Source of the DNA: Brevundimonas sp.
GTDB taxonomy: Bacteria > Pseudomonadota > Alphaproteobacteria > Caulobacterales > Caulobacteraceae
DNA: 10,224 nt
Reading direction: 5' to 3'
NCBI GenBank assembly: GCA_012270135.1
Contig: JAAXIW010000306.1
Coordinates: 1-10,224, forward strand
Of this stretch, positions 1 through 6,753 are shown piece by piece. A model generated the notes under the pieces. The model did not search any database and had not been told where the DNA came from. It was given only the letters and a program-made list of their open reading frames with translations. The position numbers and the translations under genes were made by a program. The stretch's first letter is position 1. The number at the start of each line of letters is the position of its first letter.

Positions 1-1190
1 GTCCAGCGCCATTCCTCGCCGAGGAAGCCGTCCAGCAGGAAACCGCCCTCGCTCGTCAGGGTGTCCGTCTGGCGACCAAGGGCCGCGGCGTCGTCCAGAT
101 AGCGGTAGACCAGCACGTCGTCGGCGAATGGCGAGAAGGGATTCCCGTCGGGAAGGGTCAGCCTCACGCCAGGCAGGCCGTTGAAGCTGCGGTTGCTCTC
201 GTCCCTCAGGCTGGCGCTGAAGGTCACCGCGGTCTCGCTGTTGAGATCGGTCTTGATCGTGCCGCTGACTTCGGCCCGCTCGGTGGCGGACATCAGGGTG
301 CGGTAGGCGCCCAGATCACCGGTGCGCGGGTCGCCATAGGCCGCCGCGAAATCGTTCAGGGTGAACCCGGCGGTCGGGACCGGGGCCACGGTCGCGACCT
401 CGCCCACCTGGCCCGACAGCGCCGGATCGATCTCGTCCCCGAAAGGCAGGCCCGAGACGTTGCCGATCAGGTCATAGGGCGTCGAGCCCGGGTCGCGGAT
501 CAGATCGCGCTCGCTCTCGAACAGCGGCGTGGCGCGCTCGTATTCCAGCTCCATCGACCAGCGCTGCGCGCCGGAAATGCGCAGGAGGTTGGTCTCAAGC
601 TCGTTGACGGTGCGACCGCCGGCGGTGGGCACGCGCCCCTCGACCTGGGCCGTGATCGAACGGAAATTGGCCTTCAGCACGAAATTCACCACGCGCTGGT
701 CGGCGCGGTATCCGTATTCGAGCGCCACTTCCTCCGGAAGGATGTCGACCCGCTCGATCGCCTCGGGCGGGATGCCGGCGATCTCCCGGAAGCCCGAAAT
801 GCGCCGGCCGTTGACCAGCATGACCGGCTGCCCGCCAGATCCTCGCGAACTGCGGGTGACCGGCTCCAGGTAGGTCAGCAGCTCGGAGATGCTCGAGGCG
901 CCGTAGGACTGGATATCCTCGGCGGACAGCGTCAGATCCGGCGGGATGTCGCTGTCGACACTGCCGCGCGGCCGCGTGGTCGACACGTTGACCGTGCCCA
1001 GGTCGACGGCGTTGGCCCGCTCTTCTTCGGTCAGGGTTGGCGGGGCGGGCTCCGGATCCTGCGCGGCCGCCGGTTCCGGCTCCGGTGCTTGCTGAGGCGG
1101 CGCCTCCTGCCGGGGCGGAGCGGCCGGAGTCGGCGCGGTCTGGATCGCGCCGGCCAGCAGGCCGGACAGGGCGGTGGTCACGAGAAGCAT
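1..1190 (-). CDS. TonB-dependent outer-membrane receptor, N-terminal part (gene continues past the left edge)
   Basis: Reading from the ATG at 1190, 396 codons stay open to the left edge, so the C-terminal part of the barrel is missing. Seen: a hydrophobic signal-like start (MLLVTTALSGLLAGA), a Pro/Ala/Gln/Glu-rich linker at about residues 19-55, a TonB-box-like stretch LGTVNVS near 64-70, then a plug domain at about 85-173. The plug contains SISELLTYLEP, MLVNGRRISGF, IPPEAIERVDILPEEVALEYG and RADQRVVNFVLK, all typical of plug domains. Beta-barrel-like sequence follows. Such receptors take up ferric siderophores, sugars or other large substrates using energy from TonB; the substrate cannot be told here. 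The start is uncertain. ATG 1190 has a GGAA 6 nt upstream but leaves the signal n-region without a basic residue; an in-frame TTG at 1217 would add nine residues including an Arg but has no visible ribosome site. Confidence 0.88.
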   Translation of the reverse strand, partial: MLLVTTALSGLLAGAIQTAPTPAAPPRQEAPPQQAPEPEPAAAQDPEPAPPTLTEEERANAVDLGTVNVSTTRPRGSVDSDIPPDLTLSAEDIQSYGASSISELLTYLEPVTRSSRGSGGQPVMLVNGRRISGFREIAGIPPEAIERVDILPEEVALEYGYRADQRVVNFVLKANFRSITAQVEGRVPTAGGRTVNELETNLLRISGAQRWSMELEYERATPLFESERDLIRDPGSTPYDLIGNVSGLPFGDEIDPALSGQVGEVATVAPVPTAGFTLNDFAAAYGDPRTGDLGAYRTLMSATERAEVSGTIKTDLNSETAVTFSASLRDESNRSFNGLPGVRLTLPDGNPFSPFADDVLVYRYLDDAAALGRQTDTLTSEGGFLLDGFLGEEWRW

Positions 1191-1194
1191 AAGA

Positions 1195-1206
1195 CGTTCC
1201 GGAACG
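1195..1206. promoter_or_regulatory. 12-bp perfect palindrome over the receptor's ribosome-binding region
   Basis: CGTTCCGGAACG is a perfect palindrome ending 4 nt before the receptor's ATG at 1190, and it contains the GGAA that would act as ribosome-binding site. It could be a protein-binding site or could make an RNA stem that hides the ribosome site. A chance palindrome in GC-rich DNA is equally possible. No regulator family is recognised from it. Confidence 0.25.
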
Positions 1207-1317
1207 GGGAGGGACAACGCGTTGAACGTGCCGCTCCGGTATTTCCGTCGTGTTGCAGCGACGAAACCGGAAGTTGCGGCCCCGTTCGTGTCGCACATCG
1301 CGCCGGACGACGATCAA

Positions 1318-1331
1318 TGAACTTTCGTTCA
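1318..1331. promoter_or_regulatory. Short inverted repeat TGAAC-N4-GTTCA in the receptor upstream region
   Basis: TGAAC at 1318-1322 and GTTCA at 1327-1331 form a perfect 5-bp dyad in the gap between the response regulator and the TonB-dependent receptor. The position, about 130 nt upstream of the receptor start, would suit an operator, but no family is recognised and short dyads occur by chance. No clear sigma70-type promoter was found in 1191-1342. Confidence 0.2.
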
Positions 1332-1342
1332 GGTTGGAGGCT

Positions 1343-1364
1343 TTCCGGGGGCGTGCCCCCGGAA
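1343..1364 (-). terminator. GC-rich hairpin after the response regulator stop, without a U-tract
   Basis: A perfect 10-bp stem (TTCCGGGGGC at 1343-1352, GCCCCCGGAA at 1355-1364) lies 3 nt past the regulator's TGA. The apical loop is only 2 nt on paper, so the top pair or two would open. On the minus strand the stem is followed by AGCC and not by a T-run, so it is not a classical intrinsic terminator. It may help termination or protect the 3' end, and it suggests the receptor gene downstream is transcribed separately. Confidence 0.5.
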
Positions 1365-1367
1365 GGT

Positions 1368-2837
1368 TCAGCCGACTTCCTTCAATACGCCTTCCAGGCC
1401 CTGCTCGCGGACCTTGCGATAGAGCGTCGAGCGGCCGATGCCGAGGCGGCGCGCGATCTCGGACATATGGCCGGCGTAGACCTCGATGGCGTGCTGGATC
1501 AGGTCGCGCTCGATTTCCTCCAGCGTCCGCAGATGGCCGCGCTCGTCGAGGATGCGGATCGGCGTGTCGGGCAGGGGGGGCAGGTCGACGCCCGACGACG
1601 CCGACGCCTCGTCCACGGTCTCGCGGTCTCCCTCGCCGTGTTCCGTCGGCAGGAAGGGAGCGGCGACGCCGGAGATGGCCGGGAAGTCGTGCGGCTGCAG
1701 GAAGGGCGAGTCCGACAGCACGATGGCGCGATAGACGGCGTTCTCCAGCTGGCGGACGTTGCCGGGCCAGTCGAAACCGGACAGCAGGGCCAGGGTCTCG
1801 GCCGCGCAGCCGGCGACGCGCTTGCCTTCCTCGACGTTGAATCGAGCCACGAAATGCTCGACCAGGGCCGGGATGTCCTCGCGCCGCTCGCGAAGGGCCG
1901 GGGCTTCGATCGGAAAGACGTTGAGCCGGTAGAACAGGTCCTCGCGGAAACGGCCGTCGCGCACCTGTTCCGCCAGGTCGCGGTTGGTGGCCGAGACGAT
2001 CCGCACATCGACCTTGATCGACCGCTTTGAGCCGACCGGGTCGATCTCGCCCTCCTGCAGCGCGCGCAGCAGCTTGACCTGCATGTCCAGCGGCAGTTCG
2101 CCGATCTCGTCCAGGAACAGGGTGCCGCCATTGGCCTCGGCGAACTTGCCCGGATGCTTGTCGCTGGCCCCCGTGAAGGCTCCCTTCTCGTGGCCGAACA
2201 GGATCGACTCGACCAGGTTTACGGGCAGGGCGCCGCAGTTGACCGCCACGAACGGCTTGCCGGCGCGGTCCGAGGCGCCGTGAAGGGCGCGAGCGATGAC
2301 TTCCTTGCCGACGCCGCTTTCGCCGGTGATCAGCACCGGAATGCCCGACTTGGCGGCGCGCAGGCCCAGCGACCTGACCATCCGCATCGGCGGGCTCTGG
2401 CCGACCAGATCATCGAACGAGGTCCGGCCCGAGACATGTTTCTTCAGCCGCCCGACCTCGGCGGTCAGCTGGGTCATCTGCAGGGCGTTGCGGACGCCGA
2501 CCAGCAGGCGCTCGGCCGAGACCGGCTTGACGAAGAAGTCCTGGGCCCCGGCCTGCATGGCCTTCACCACGGCGTCGACCCCGCCCGAAGCGGTCAGCAC
2601 GATCACCGGCGTCGTCACCCCCGCGGTGCGGATTTCGGCCAGCGCCTCCATGCCGCTCATGCCCGGCATGATCATGTCCAGCAGGACCACGTCGGCCCCG
2701 CCGCCCTTGGTCAGGCGGTCGATGGCCTCGCCGCCGGATTCGGCGTGGACCACGGCGTAGCCCTCGCGCTCCAGAACGGCCTGGGCGAGGCGGCGCTGGG
2801 TGGGGTCGTCATCGACGACGAGTACGGTGCGGCTCAT
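1368..2837 (-). CDS. NtrC-family sigma54-dependent response regulator (TacA-like)
   Basis: A 489-residue protein with three modules. Residues 1-120 are a receiver: acidic D9/D10, phospho-acceptor D54 (VVLLDMIMP), T82 and K104 (FFVKP). Residues about 140-375 are the AAA+ sigma54-activating domain: Walker A GESGVGKE at 172-179, GAFTGA loop at 219-224, Walker B TLFLDE at 239-244. The C-terminal Fis-type helix-turn-helix includes MSEIARRLGIGRSTLYRKV. All catalytic motifs are intact, so it should be phosphorylated by a histidine kinase and remodel sigma54 polymerase. No kinase gene is visible. The layout, length and MSRTVLVVDDDPTQRRL start recall Caulobacter TacA (stalk biogenesis); this is from memory and unproven. 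An Asp/Glu/Pro-rich linker separates AAA+ from the HTH. Start 2837 was chosen because AAGGG lies 10 nt upstream and the receiver begins at once; GTG 2861 and ATG 2858 are in-frame alternatives adding a few residues. Confidence 0.93.
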   Translation of the reverse strand: MSRTVLVVDDDPTQRRLAQAVLEREGYAVVHAESGGEAIDRLTKGGGADVVLLDMIMPGMSGMEALAEIRTAGVTTPVIVLTASGGVDAVVKAMQAGAQDFFVKPVSAERLLVGVRNALQMTQLTAEVGRLKKHVSGRTSFDDLVGQSPPMRMVRSLGLRAAKSGIPVLITGESGVGKEVIARALHGASDRAGKPFVAVNCGALPVNLVESILFGHEKGAFTGASDKHPGKFAEANGGTLFLDEIGELPLDMQVKLLRALQEGEIDPVGSKRSIKVDVRIVSATNRDLAEQVRDGRFREDLFYRLNVFPIEAPALRERREDIPALVEHFVARFNVEEGKRVAGCAAETLALLSGFDWPGNVRQLENAVYRAIVLSDSPFLQPHDFPAISGVAAPFLPTEHGEGDRETVDEASASSGVDLPPLPDTPIRILDERGHLRTLEEIERDLIQHAIEVYAGHMSEIARRLGIGRSTLYRKVREQGLEGVLKEVG

Positions 2838-2987
2838 TGTTCGGTCGCCCTTCATCATCACGTCAGGGGCCGGTCCTCGTTGGCCGGGACTGGCTCATTC
2901 CGGGACGGTTCTACGCCCGATAAGGTGAAGATCGGGTTGGGGGGCAGGGTGAGCGCAGGGTTAATGGCGCGCTCCGGCCGACGACGC

Positions 2988-3015
2988 TTGAATCCCCGCC
3001 GGTTCCGTGTATAGA
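2988..3015 (+). promoter_or_regulatory. Probable sigma70-type promoter of rplJ-rplL
   Basis: TTGAAT at 2988-2993 and TATAGA at 3010-3015 are separated by 16 bp, close to the housekeeping consensus and the best -35/-10 pair in the window. Transcription would start near 3022, giving a leader of about 267 nt before rplJ. A GAATC at 2990-2994, which fits the CcrM methylation site GANTC of Caulobacterales, overlaps the -35 box. The promoter faces away from the divergent response regulator gene. Confidence 0.65.
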
Positions 3016-3021
3016 GCGCGC

Positions 3022-3288
3022 CTTCTCCGTCGCAGCTTCGGCCGCGGCGGTCCTGTCCGAGAACTTCGGGGCGTGGGGGCCACCCATGCCGTAAATGCCA
3101 GAGAGCCCTCTGGCGCCGTGGGGAGATGGGGATGCAGACAACGCCAGACGCTCCGGTATCCGGAGGTCGGGGTTCGAGCTTCCTTCGGACAATACGACCG
3201 GCCTGAACGCATCGCGGCGACGCGGCGCGCCTTGGCCAATCCGTCGTCGGGAATAAGCCCGGCGGCGAATACCAGACTGGAGACCGCA
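3022..3288 (+). promoter_or_regulatory. Structured 5' leader of rplJ-rplL, probable L10 autoregulatory leader
   Basis: The gene-free stretch between the promoter and rplJ can form a series of hairpins: CCGA/TCGG (3057-3060/3066-3069), GGCGTGGG/CCCATGCC with one G-U pair (3070-3077/3083-3090), GCCAGAG/CTCTGGC with loop AGCC (3097-3103/3108-3114) and CTCCGG/CCGGAG with loop TAT (3151-3156/3160-3165). In many bacteria the L10-L7/L12 complex binds such a leader and represses its own operon. The position and the clustered stems fit that role. I have not matched it to the known L10 leader consensus base by base, so the assignment leans on context. No U-tract terminator is seen within it. Confidence 0.55.
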
Positions 3289-3804
3289 ATGGACCGCGCA
3301 CAAAAAGCCGAGTCGATCGAGACGCTCAAGGGCGTCTTCGCCGACGCGGGCGCCGTGGTCGTGACCCACAACCTGGGTCTGACCGTTGCGGACATGGAAG
3401 ACCTGCGTGGCCGCCTCCGCAAGGAAGGGGCCGCGTTCAAGGTGGTCAAGAACCGCCTGGCGCTCAAGGCGCTCGAAGCCGACGAAGGCAGCGACTACCA
3501 CGGCCTGTTCAAGGGGCCCGTGGGCATCGCCTACGCCGACGACGCGGTGACGGCCGCCAAGATCACCGCCGAATACGCCAAGGCGAATGACAAGTTCATC
3601 GTCCTCGGCGGCTTCATGGGTGAAAAGGTTCTGGACGCGAAGGGCGTGGAGACTCTCTCCAAGCTGCCGTCGCTGGATCAGATCCGCGCCTCGCTGCTCG
3701 GCCTGCTCAACACTCCGGCGACCAAGATCGCCGGCGTCGTGCAAGCTCCGGCCGGCCAACTGGCCCGGGTGTTCAACGCCTACGCCACGAAGGACGCCGC
3801 GTAA
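3289..3804 (+). CDS. rplJ: 50S ribosomal protein L10
   Basis: 171 residues, the usual size for bacterial L10. It anchors the L7/L12 dimers at the base of the ribosomal stalk, where elongation factors are recruited. Recognisable features are the start MDRAQKAESIETLKGVF, the core VVKNRLALKAL, LFKGPVGIAYA and KLPSLDQIRASLLGLL, followed by a C-terminal helix (ATKIAGVVQAPAGQLARVFNAY) that would carry the L7/L12 dimers. The frame is open much further upstream, but ATG 3289 is clearly the start: GGAGA lies at 3279-3283, 5 nt before it, and family similarity begins exactly there. It is followed after 65 nt by rplL in the same direction. rplK-rplA, often found just upstream, are not here; a divergent regulator gene occupies that place. 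Confidence 0.98.
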   Translation: MDRAQKAESIETLKGVFADAGAVVVTHNLGLTVADMEDLRGRLRKEGAAFKVVKNRLALKALEADEGSDYHGLFKGPVGIAYADDAVTAAKITAEYAKANDKFIVLGGFMGEKVLDAKGVETLSKLPSLDQIRASLLGLLNTPATKIAGVVQAPAGQLARVFNAYATKDAA

Positions 3805-3869
3805 GCGGACCGCCGACTTTCATCTCTGCAAACTCTCTCTGAACCCAAATCCTCCGAAGGAACCTACCC

Positions 3870-4259
3870 ATGGCCGATCTCGCCAAAATCGTTGAAGACC
3901 TGTCGAACCTGACCGTTCTGGAAGCCGCCGAACTGTCCAAGCTGCTGGAAGAGAAGTGGGGCGTCAGCGCCGCTGCTCCGGTCGCCATGGCCATGCCGGC
4001 CGGCGGCGGCGCGGGCGGCGACGCCGCTCCGGCCGGTGAAGAGCAGACCGAGTTCACCGTCGTCCTGGTCGACGGCGGCGACAAGAAGATCAACGTCATC
4101 AAGGAAGTCCGCGGCGTCCGTTCGGACCTCGGCCTGAAGGAAGCCAAGGATCTGGTCGAAGGCGCTCCGCAGAACGTCGTCGAGAACGTCTCGAAGCAGC
4201 AGGCCGACGAAATCGCCAAGAAGCTGACGGAAGCCGGCGCCAAGGTGCAGGTCAAGTAA
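3870..4259 (+). CDS. rplL: 50S ribosomal protein L7/L12
   Basis: 129 residues. The N-terminal dimerisation helices (about 1-33, MADLAKIVEDLSNLTVLEAA) are followed by a flexible Ala/Gly/Pro hinge (about 34-55) and the globular C-terminal domain (about 58-129) with EFTVVLVDGGDKKINVIKEV, KEAKDLVEGAP and a C-terminal GAKVQVK. This is the mobile stalk protein, present in several copies on L10, that recruits and stimulates translation GTPases. GAAGGA at 3856-3861 gives a good ribosome site 8 nt before the ATG. The gene shares an operon with rplJ; the higher L7/L12 stoichiometry presumably comes from stronger translation. A strong intrinsic terminator follows, so transcription does not simply continue into rpoB, as it does in many bacteria. 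Confidence 0.98.
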   Translation: MADLAKIVEDLSNLTVLEAAELSKLLEEKWGVSAAAPVAMAMPAGGGAGGDAAPAGEEQTEFTVVLVDGGDKKINVIKEVRGVRSDLGLKEAKDLVEGAPQNVVENVSKQQADEIAKKLTEAGAKVQVK

Positions 4260-4268
4260 GAACGAAGC

Positions 4269-4280
4269 GTCCTTCGGGAC
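4269..4280 (+). other. Small UUCG-loop hairpin after rplL
   Basis: GTCC-TTCG-GGAC forms a 4-bp stem closed by a C(UUCG)G tetraloop, an unusually stable RNA loop, 9 nt after the rplL stop and 10 nt before the main terminator stem. It may protect the 3' end or help the upstream RNA fold. There is no direct evidence of function. Confidence 0.35.
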
Positions 4281-4290
4281 CTACGTTGAG

Positions 4291-4320
4291 CGGGCCGGGG
4301 AGCGATCCCCGGCCCGTTTT
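4291..4320 (+). terminator. Intrinsic terminator of rplJ-rplL
   Basis: A perfect 11-bp stem (CGGGCCGGGGA at 4291-4301, TCCCCGGCCCG at 4306-4316) with loop GCGA is followed directly by TTTT at 4317-4320. This is a textbook rho-independent terminator 31 nt past the rplL stop. It ends the ribosomal operon before the small secreted-protein gene. Confidence 0.9.
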
Positions 4321-4374
4321 GCTTGCGCACGGCATGGACAGCCGCCGCCGGTTGTGGCCCCCTGCGCCTCCAAC

Positions 4375-4382
4375 GGGAGGGG
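4375..4382 (+). promoter_or_regulatory. Ribosome-binding site fixing the start of the four-cysteine protein
   Basis: GGGAGGGG lies 5 nt before ATG 4388 and is the only purine-rich site near an in-frame start with a signal peptide. It decides the start in favour of 4388 over upstream in-frame codons. Confidence 0.6.
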
Positions 4383-4387
4383 CATCC

Positions 4388-4768
4388 ATGAAATCCGGAA
4401 TCGTCGTCGTCGCGGTCGCCGCGACCCTTGCGCTGGCCGCGGGCGATAACTTCGCCGCCGGCCGCGAACTGCCGCCGCCGCCGGGCCCGCCGTCGCCCCC
4501 GTCGCCGGAGCTGCCGATGACCGCCGCCAAGGCGCGGCTGATCATGGGCACGCTCTCCAACACCTGCATGGAACTGGCGACCATCAAATACGACATCCAC
4601 GCCTGCGAGCTGAAGCAGGGCAAGCCGTCCGACGAGGCGGCCCTGCGCACCGAACTGCGCGACCTGCGCTGGAACCTGCAGAAGCTGACGCCCGACGAGG
4701 CCTCGGCCCAGTGCGCGGCGCAGACCACGGAACTGCGCAAGACGCCGAAACCGGCGGTGTGCTGGTAG
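4388..4768 (+). CDS. Small secreted four-cysteine protein of unknown function
   Basis: 126 residues, family not recognised. Seen: a signal peptide (MKSGIVVVAVAATLALAAG, probable cleavage around residues 19-25), a Pro-rich segment (about 29-43), then an apparently helical domain with cysteines at 60, 73, 109 and 125. The last Cys sits next to the C-terminal Trp. Four cysteines in an exported protein suggest two disulfides in the periplasm or outside the cell. Codons are strongly G/C at the third position, as in the neighbours, which supports a real gene. ATG 4388 was chosen because GGGAGGGG lies 5 nt upstream and the signal peptide starts there; the frame is open further upstream but would run into the rplL terminator. 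The gene converges on the M61 peptidase gene with only 7 nt between the stops. No separate promoter was recognised. Confidence 0.75.
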   Translation: MKSGIVVVAVAATLALAAGDNFAAGRELPPPPGPPSPPSPELPMTAAKARLIMGTLSNTCMELATIKYDIHACELKQGKPSDEAALRTELRDLRWNLQKLTPDEASAQCAAQTTELRKTPKPAVCW

Positions 4769-4775
4769 AAGAGGC

Positions 4776-6737
4776 CTATCGCCGGCGCGGGGCGAAGATA
4801 TCGGCCAGCCGGTCGCGGGTTCCGGCAATGCGGACCAGGCGCGGGTAGCGCAAGCCGCCGTGGTAATCGAAGCTGAGCGTTCGGAACTCGTCGCCGCGCT
4901 TGACCACCAGCGTGATCGGTTCACTGCCGCCCTTGGCGGCGGTCACCGCCTCGCGCAGGGCCTCGGCCGAAGCGACGCGGTTCCCCACGGCCACCAGCTC
5001 CCAGCCGTGGCCCAGTCCCTGTTCGAAGGCGAGACCACCCCAGCGCACGCTGGTGATGCGGTTTCCGCCTGCCAGGGTGAAGCCCAGCGAATACTGGAAG
5101 TCGCCGCCCCAGCCGCCCATCATCCGCTTCTCCAGCGGCGTCAGGGTGTCGACCCAGGTCAGCCGCCAGCCGGCCCGCTCGATCCCGTCCAGCGGCGCCT
5201 CGGCGTCCGGCCCAACCGCATCGAGCCGCGTCCGCAGGAAGGTCGCCCAGTCGTGGGGGTGGACCGCATTCAGGTGCTCGACGACGTCCTCGAACGTATA
5301 GGGCCGCGCCTCCCACACCCCGTCCTCGACGCCGTAGAAGGCCCTGGCGAAGTCATCCAGCGACTTCCGCTCCCGTGTCGCCTCGCGGATCAAGGTGTCG
5401 GCGTCCAGCCAGATCAGCAGAGCCTCGCGGTAATAGTCGCCGGTGCCCCGCATCCACGAGGACCAGGGATTGGATAGCCGGTAGCCGAGCAGGTTGTGAT
5501 TGGTGGTGTCCTGCAACGCCCGCCATTGCCGGCCCGGCTGCTGGTCGTAGAAGCCCGCCACCTCGGCCAGGTTGATCACCGCCTCCTCGAACGTTCCCAG
5601 CCCGGAACGCGGGGTCAGGACGTCGCCCCAGTATTCCGTCTGCCCCTCATAGACCCACATCAGGCTGTTCTGGGTCGGGACGTTGAAATTCGGCACATAT
5701 TCGTCGGACGGCCGCCGGAATTTGCCGTTCCAGCTGTGCACATACTCGTGCGGCAGCAGGCCGCGCGAGCCATAGGACGGCGTGCCTGTGCTGAAGAAGT
5801 TCACCGCGGCGGTGTTCTCGGACGACCGGTGATGCTCCAGCCCGATGCCGCCCAGTTTCGAGGTCAGGCCGAGCAGGAATTCGTAGCGGTCGAAATGGCG
5901 GGCGCCGAACAGGTAGTCGGCCTGGTCGACCAGTTCTTCGTACTTGGCGATCCATTCGGGCGTCGCCTCGATCGAGGCGGCGGTGTCCCCGACGAGGTTT
6001 AGATGCACCGGCGAGCGGCCGCCGGGATCGATGTCGATGCGACGATAGTGCTTGCCCGCGAACATCGGGCTGTCGGCCAGATGCTCCAGCGAGATCGGTG
6101 CGAAGGTCGCGAGGCCGTCCTCGCGCGAAACGGTGTCCAGCGCCACGCCATAGTTCCACCCCTCCGGCAGCAGCACCGACGGCGCGAAGGTGATCCGGTC
6201 GTGGTTGTAGCCCGCCGGATAGAGCAGGGCCTTCTCCCACTGCAGGTTTACGATCTCGTCGGTCATGACCACGCGCCAGGTCGAGTTGTCCGGCTGGGTC
6301 AGCCATTCGAAATCGACCTCGATCGCGGTGACGCCCGCCGGAATGTCGAGGTGGAAGGCGTGCGGGTCGACGGTGTCGCGCACCCATTCGACGCGTCGGC
6401 CATTTCCGGTGACGGTCAGGCCGGAGATCAGCTGGATCGGCCCGGTGTCGGCGTGGTTGCCGGGGATGAATTTCGGATACTGCAGCACCAGCGGCCCGGC
6501 GCTGACCGGCACGGTCTGGCGCACCCGGATGACCTTGTGTTCGAGATCGGTCAGGTCGACGCGGATGCCGATGGTCCCGGGATACTCCCGGTCCTGCGGC
6601 GCCGGGATCGGCGGCGGCGCATAGGGCAGGCTGGTGGGCGCGGGCAGGGGCGTCTGCGCCTGCGAGGCCGGAACCTGTGCCAGGGCGGGAACCGAGGCGG
6701 AGACGAGGACCAGGGCGAGGGCGGCGGATTTCATCAT
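4776..6737 (-). CDS. M61-family metallopeptidase (glycyl aminopeptidase type) with PDZ domain, downstream copy
   Basis: 653 residues. A signal peptide (about 1-20, ending VPALAQ) is followed by a Pro-rich stretch. An N-terminal beta domain (about 50-250) leads to a zinc peptidase core with HEYVH at 330-334 and the probable third ligand E364 in WVYEGQTEYW. The family signature GGIGLEHHRSSEN lies at 296-308. A PDZ-like domain occupies about 545-630 and the protein ends in FAPRRR. Known M61 enzymes remove N-terminal Gly or Ala from peptides; here the enzyme should act in the periplasm or outside the cell. All catalytic residues appear intact. It lies 16 nt after the stop of a paralogue, so the two are surely co-transcribed. 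GAGGA sits 7 nt before ATG 6737; ATG 6734 is an equivalent start. The true substrate is unknown, and the PDZ domain may bind C-termini of substrates. Confidence 0.93.
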   Translation of the reverse strand: MMKSAALALVLVSASVPALAQVPASQAQTPLPAPTSLPYAPPPIPAPQDREYPGTIGIRVDLTDLEHKVIRVRQTVPVSAGPLVLQYPKFIPGNHADTGPIQLISGLTVTGNGRRVEWVRDTVDPHAFHLDIPAGVTAIEVDFEWLTQPDNSTWRVVMTDEIVNLQWEKALLYPAGYNHDRITFAPSVLLPEGWNYGVALDTVSREDGLATFAPISLEHLADSPMFAGKHYRRIDIDPGGRSPVHLNLVGDTAASIEATPEWIAKYEELVDQADYLFGARHFDRYEFLLGLTSKLGGIGLEHHRSSENTAAVNFFSTGTPSYGSRGLLPHEYVHSWNGKFRRPSDEYVPNFNVPTQNSLMWVYEGQTEYWGDVLTPRSGLGTFEEAVINLAEVAGFYDQQPGRQWRALQDTTNHNLLGYRLSNPWSSWMRGTGDYYREALLIWLDADTLIREATRERKSLDDFARAFYGVEDGVWEARPYTFEDVVEHLNAVHPHDWATFLRTRLDAVGPDAEAPLDGIERAGWRLTWVDTLTPLEKRMMGGWGGDFQYSLGFTLAGGNRITSVRWGGLAFEQGLGHGWELVAVGNRVASAEALREAVTAAKGGSEPITLVVKRGDEFRTLSFDYHGGLRYPRLVRIAGTRDRLADIFAPRRR

Positions 6738-6753
6738 CGGTCGTTCCTCGCGA

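Noticed and set aside
1201..1223. GGAAC followed by CGTT, resembling a general stress (EcfG-type) promoter
   Set aside because: The spacer is only 14 bp where about 16-17 is expected, and the orientation is away from the receptor gene.
595..1317. A 240-codon open frame on the minus strand over the receptor start
   Set aside because: It is a shifted frame over the receptor's plug region; the true receptor frame has clear plug motifs, while this one is Arg/Pro/Ala-rich.
2961..2964. TTAA as a CtrA half site upstream of the response regulator
   Set aside because: No second TTAA lies at the required 7-bp distance; a single TTAA carries little information.
3773..4924. A 383-codon open frame on the minus strand opposite rplL and the four-cysteine protein
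   Set aside because: It runs antisense through rplL and its terminator, and its translation is Arg/Ser/Ala-rich without recognisable domains.
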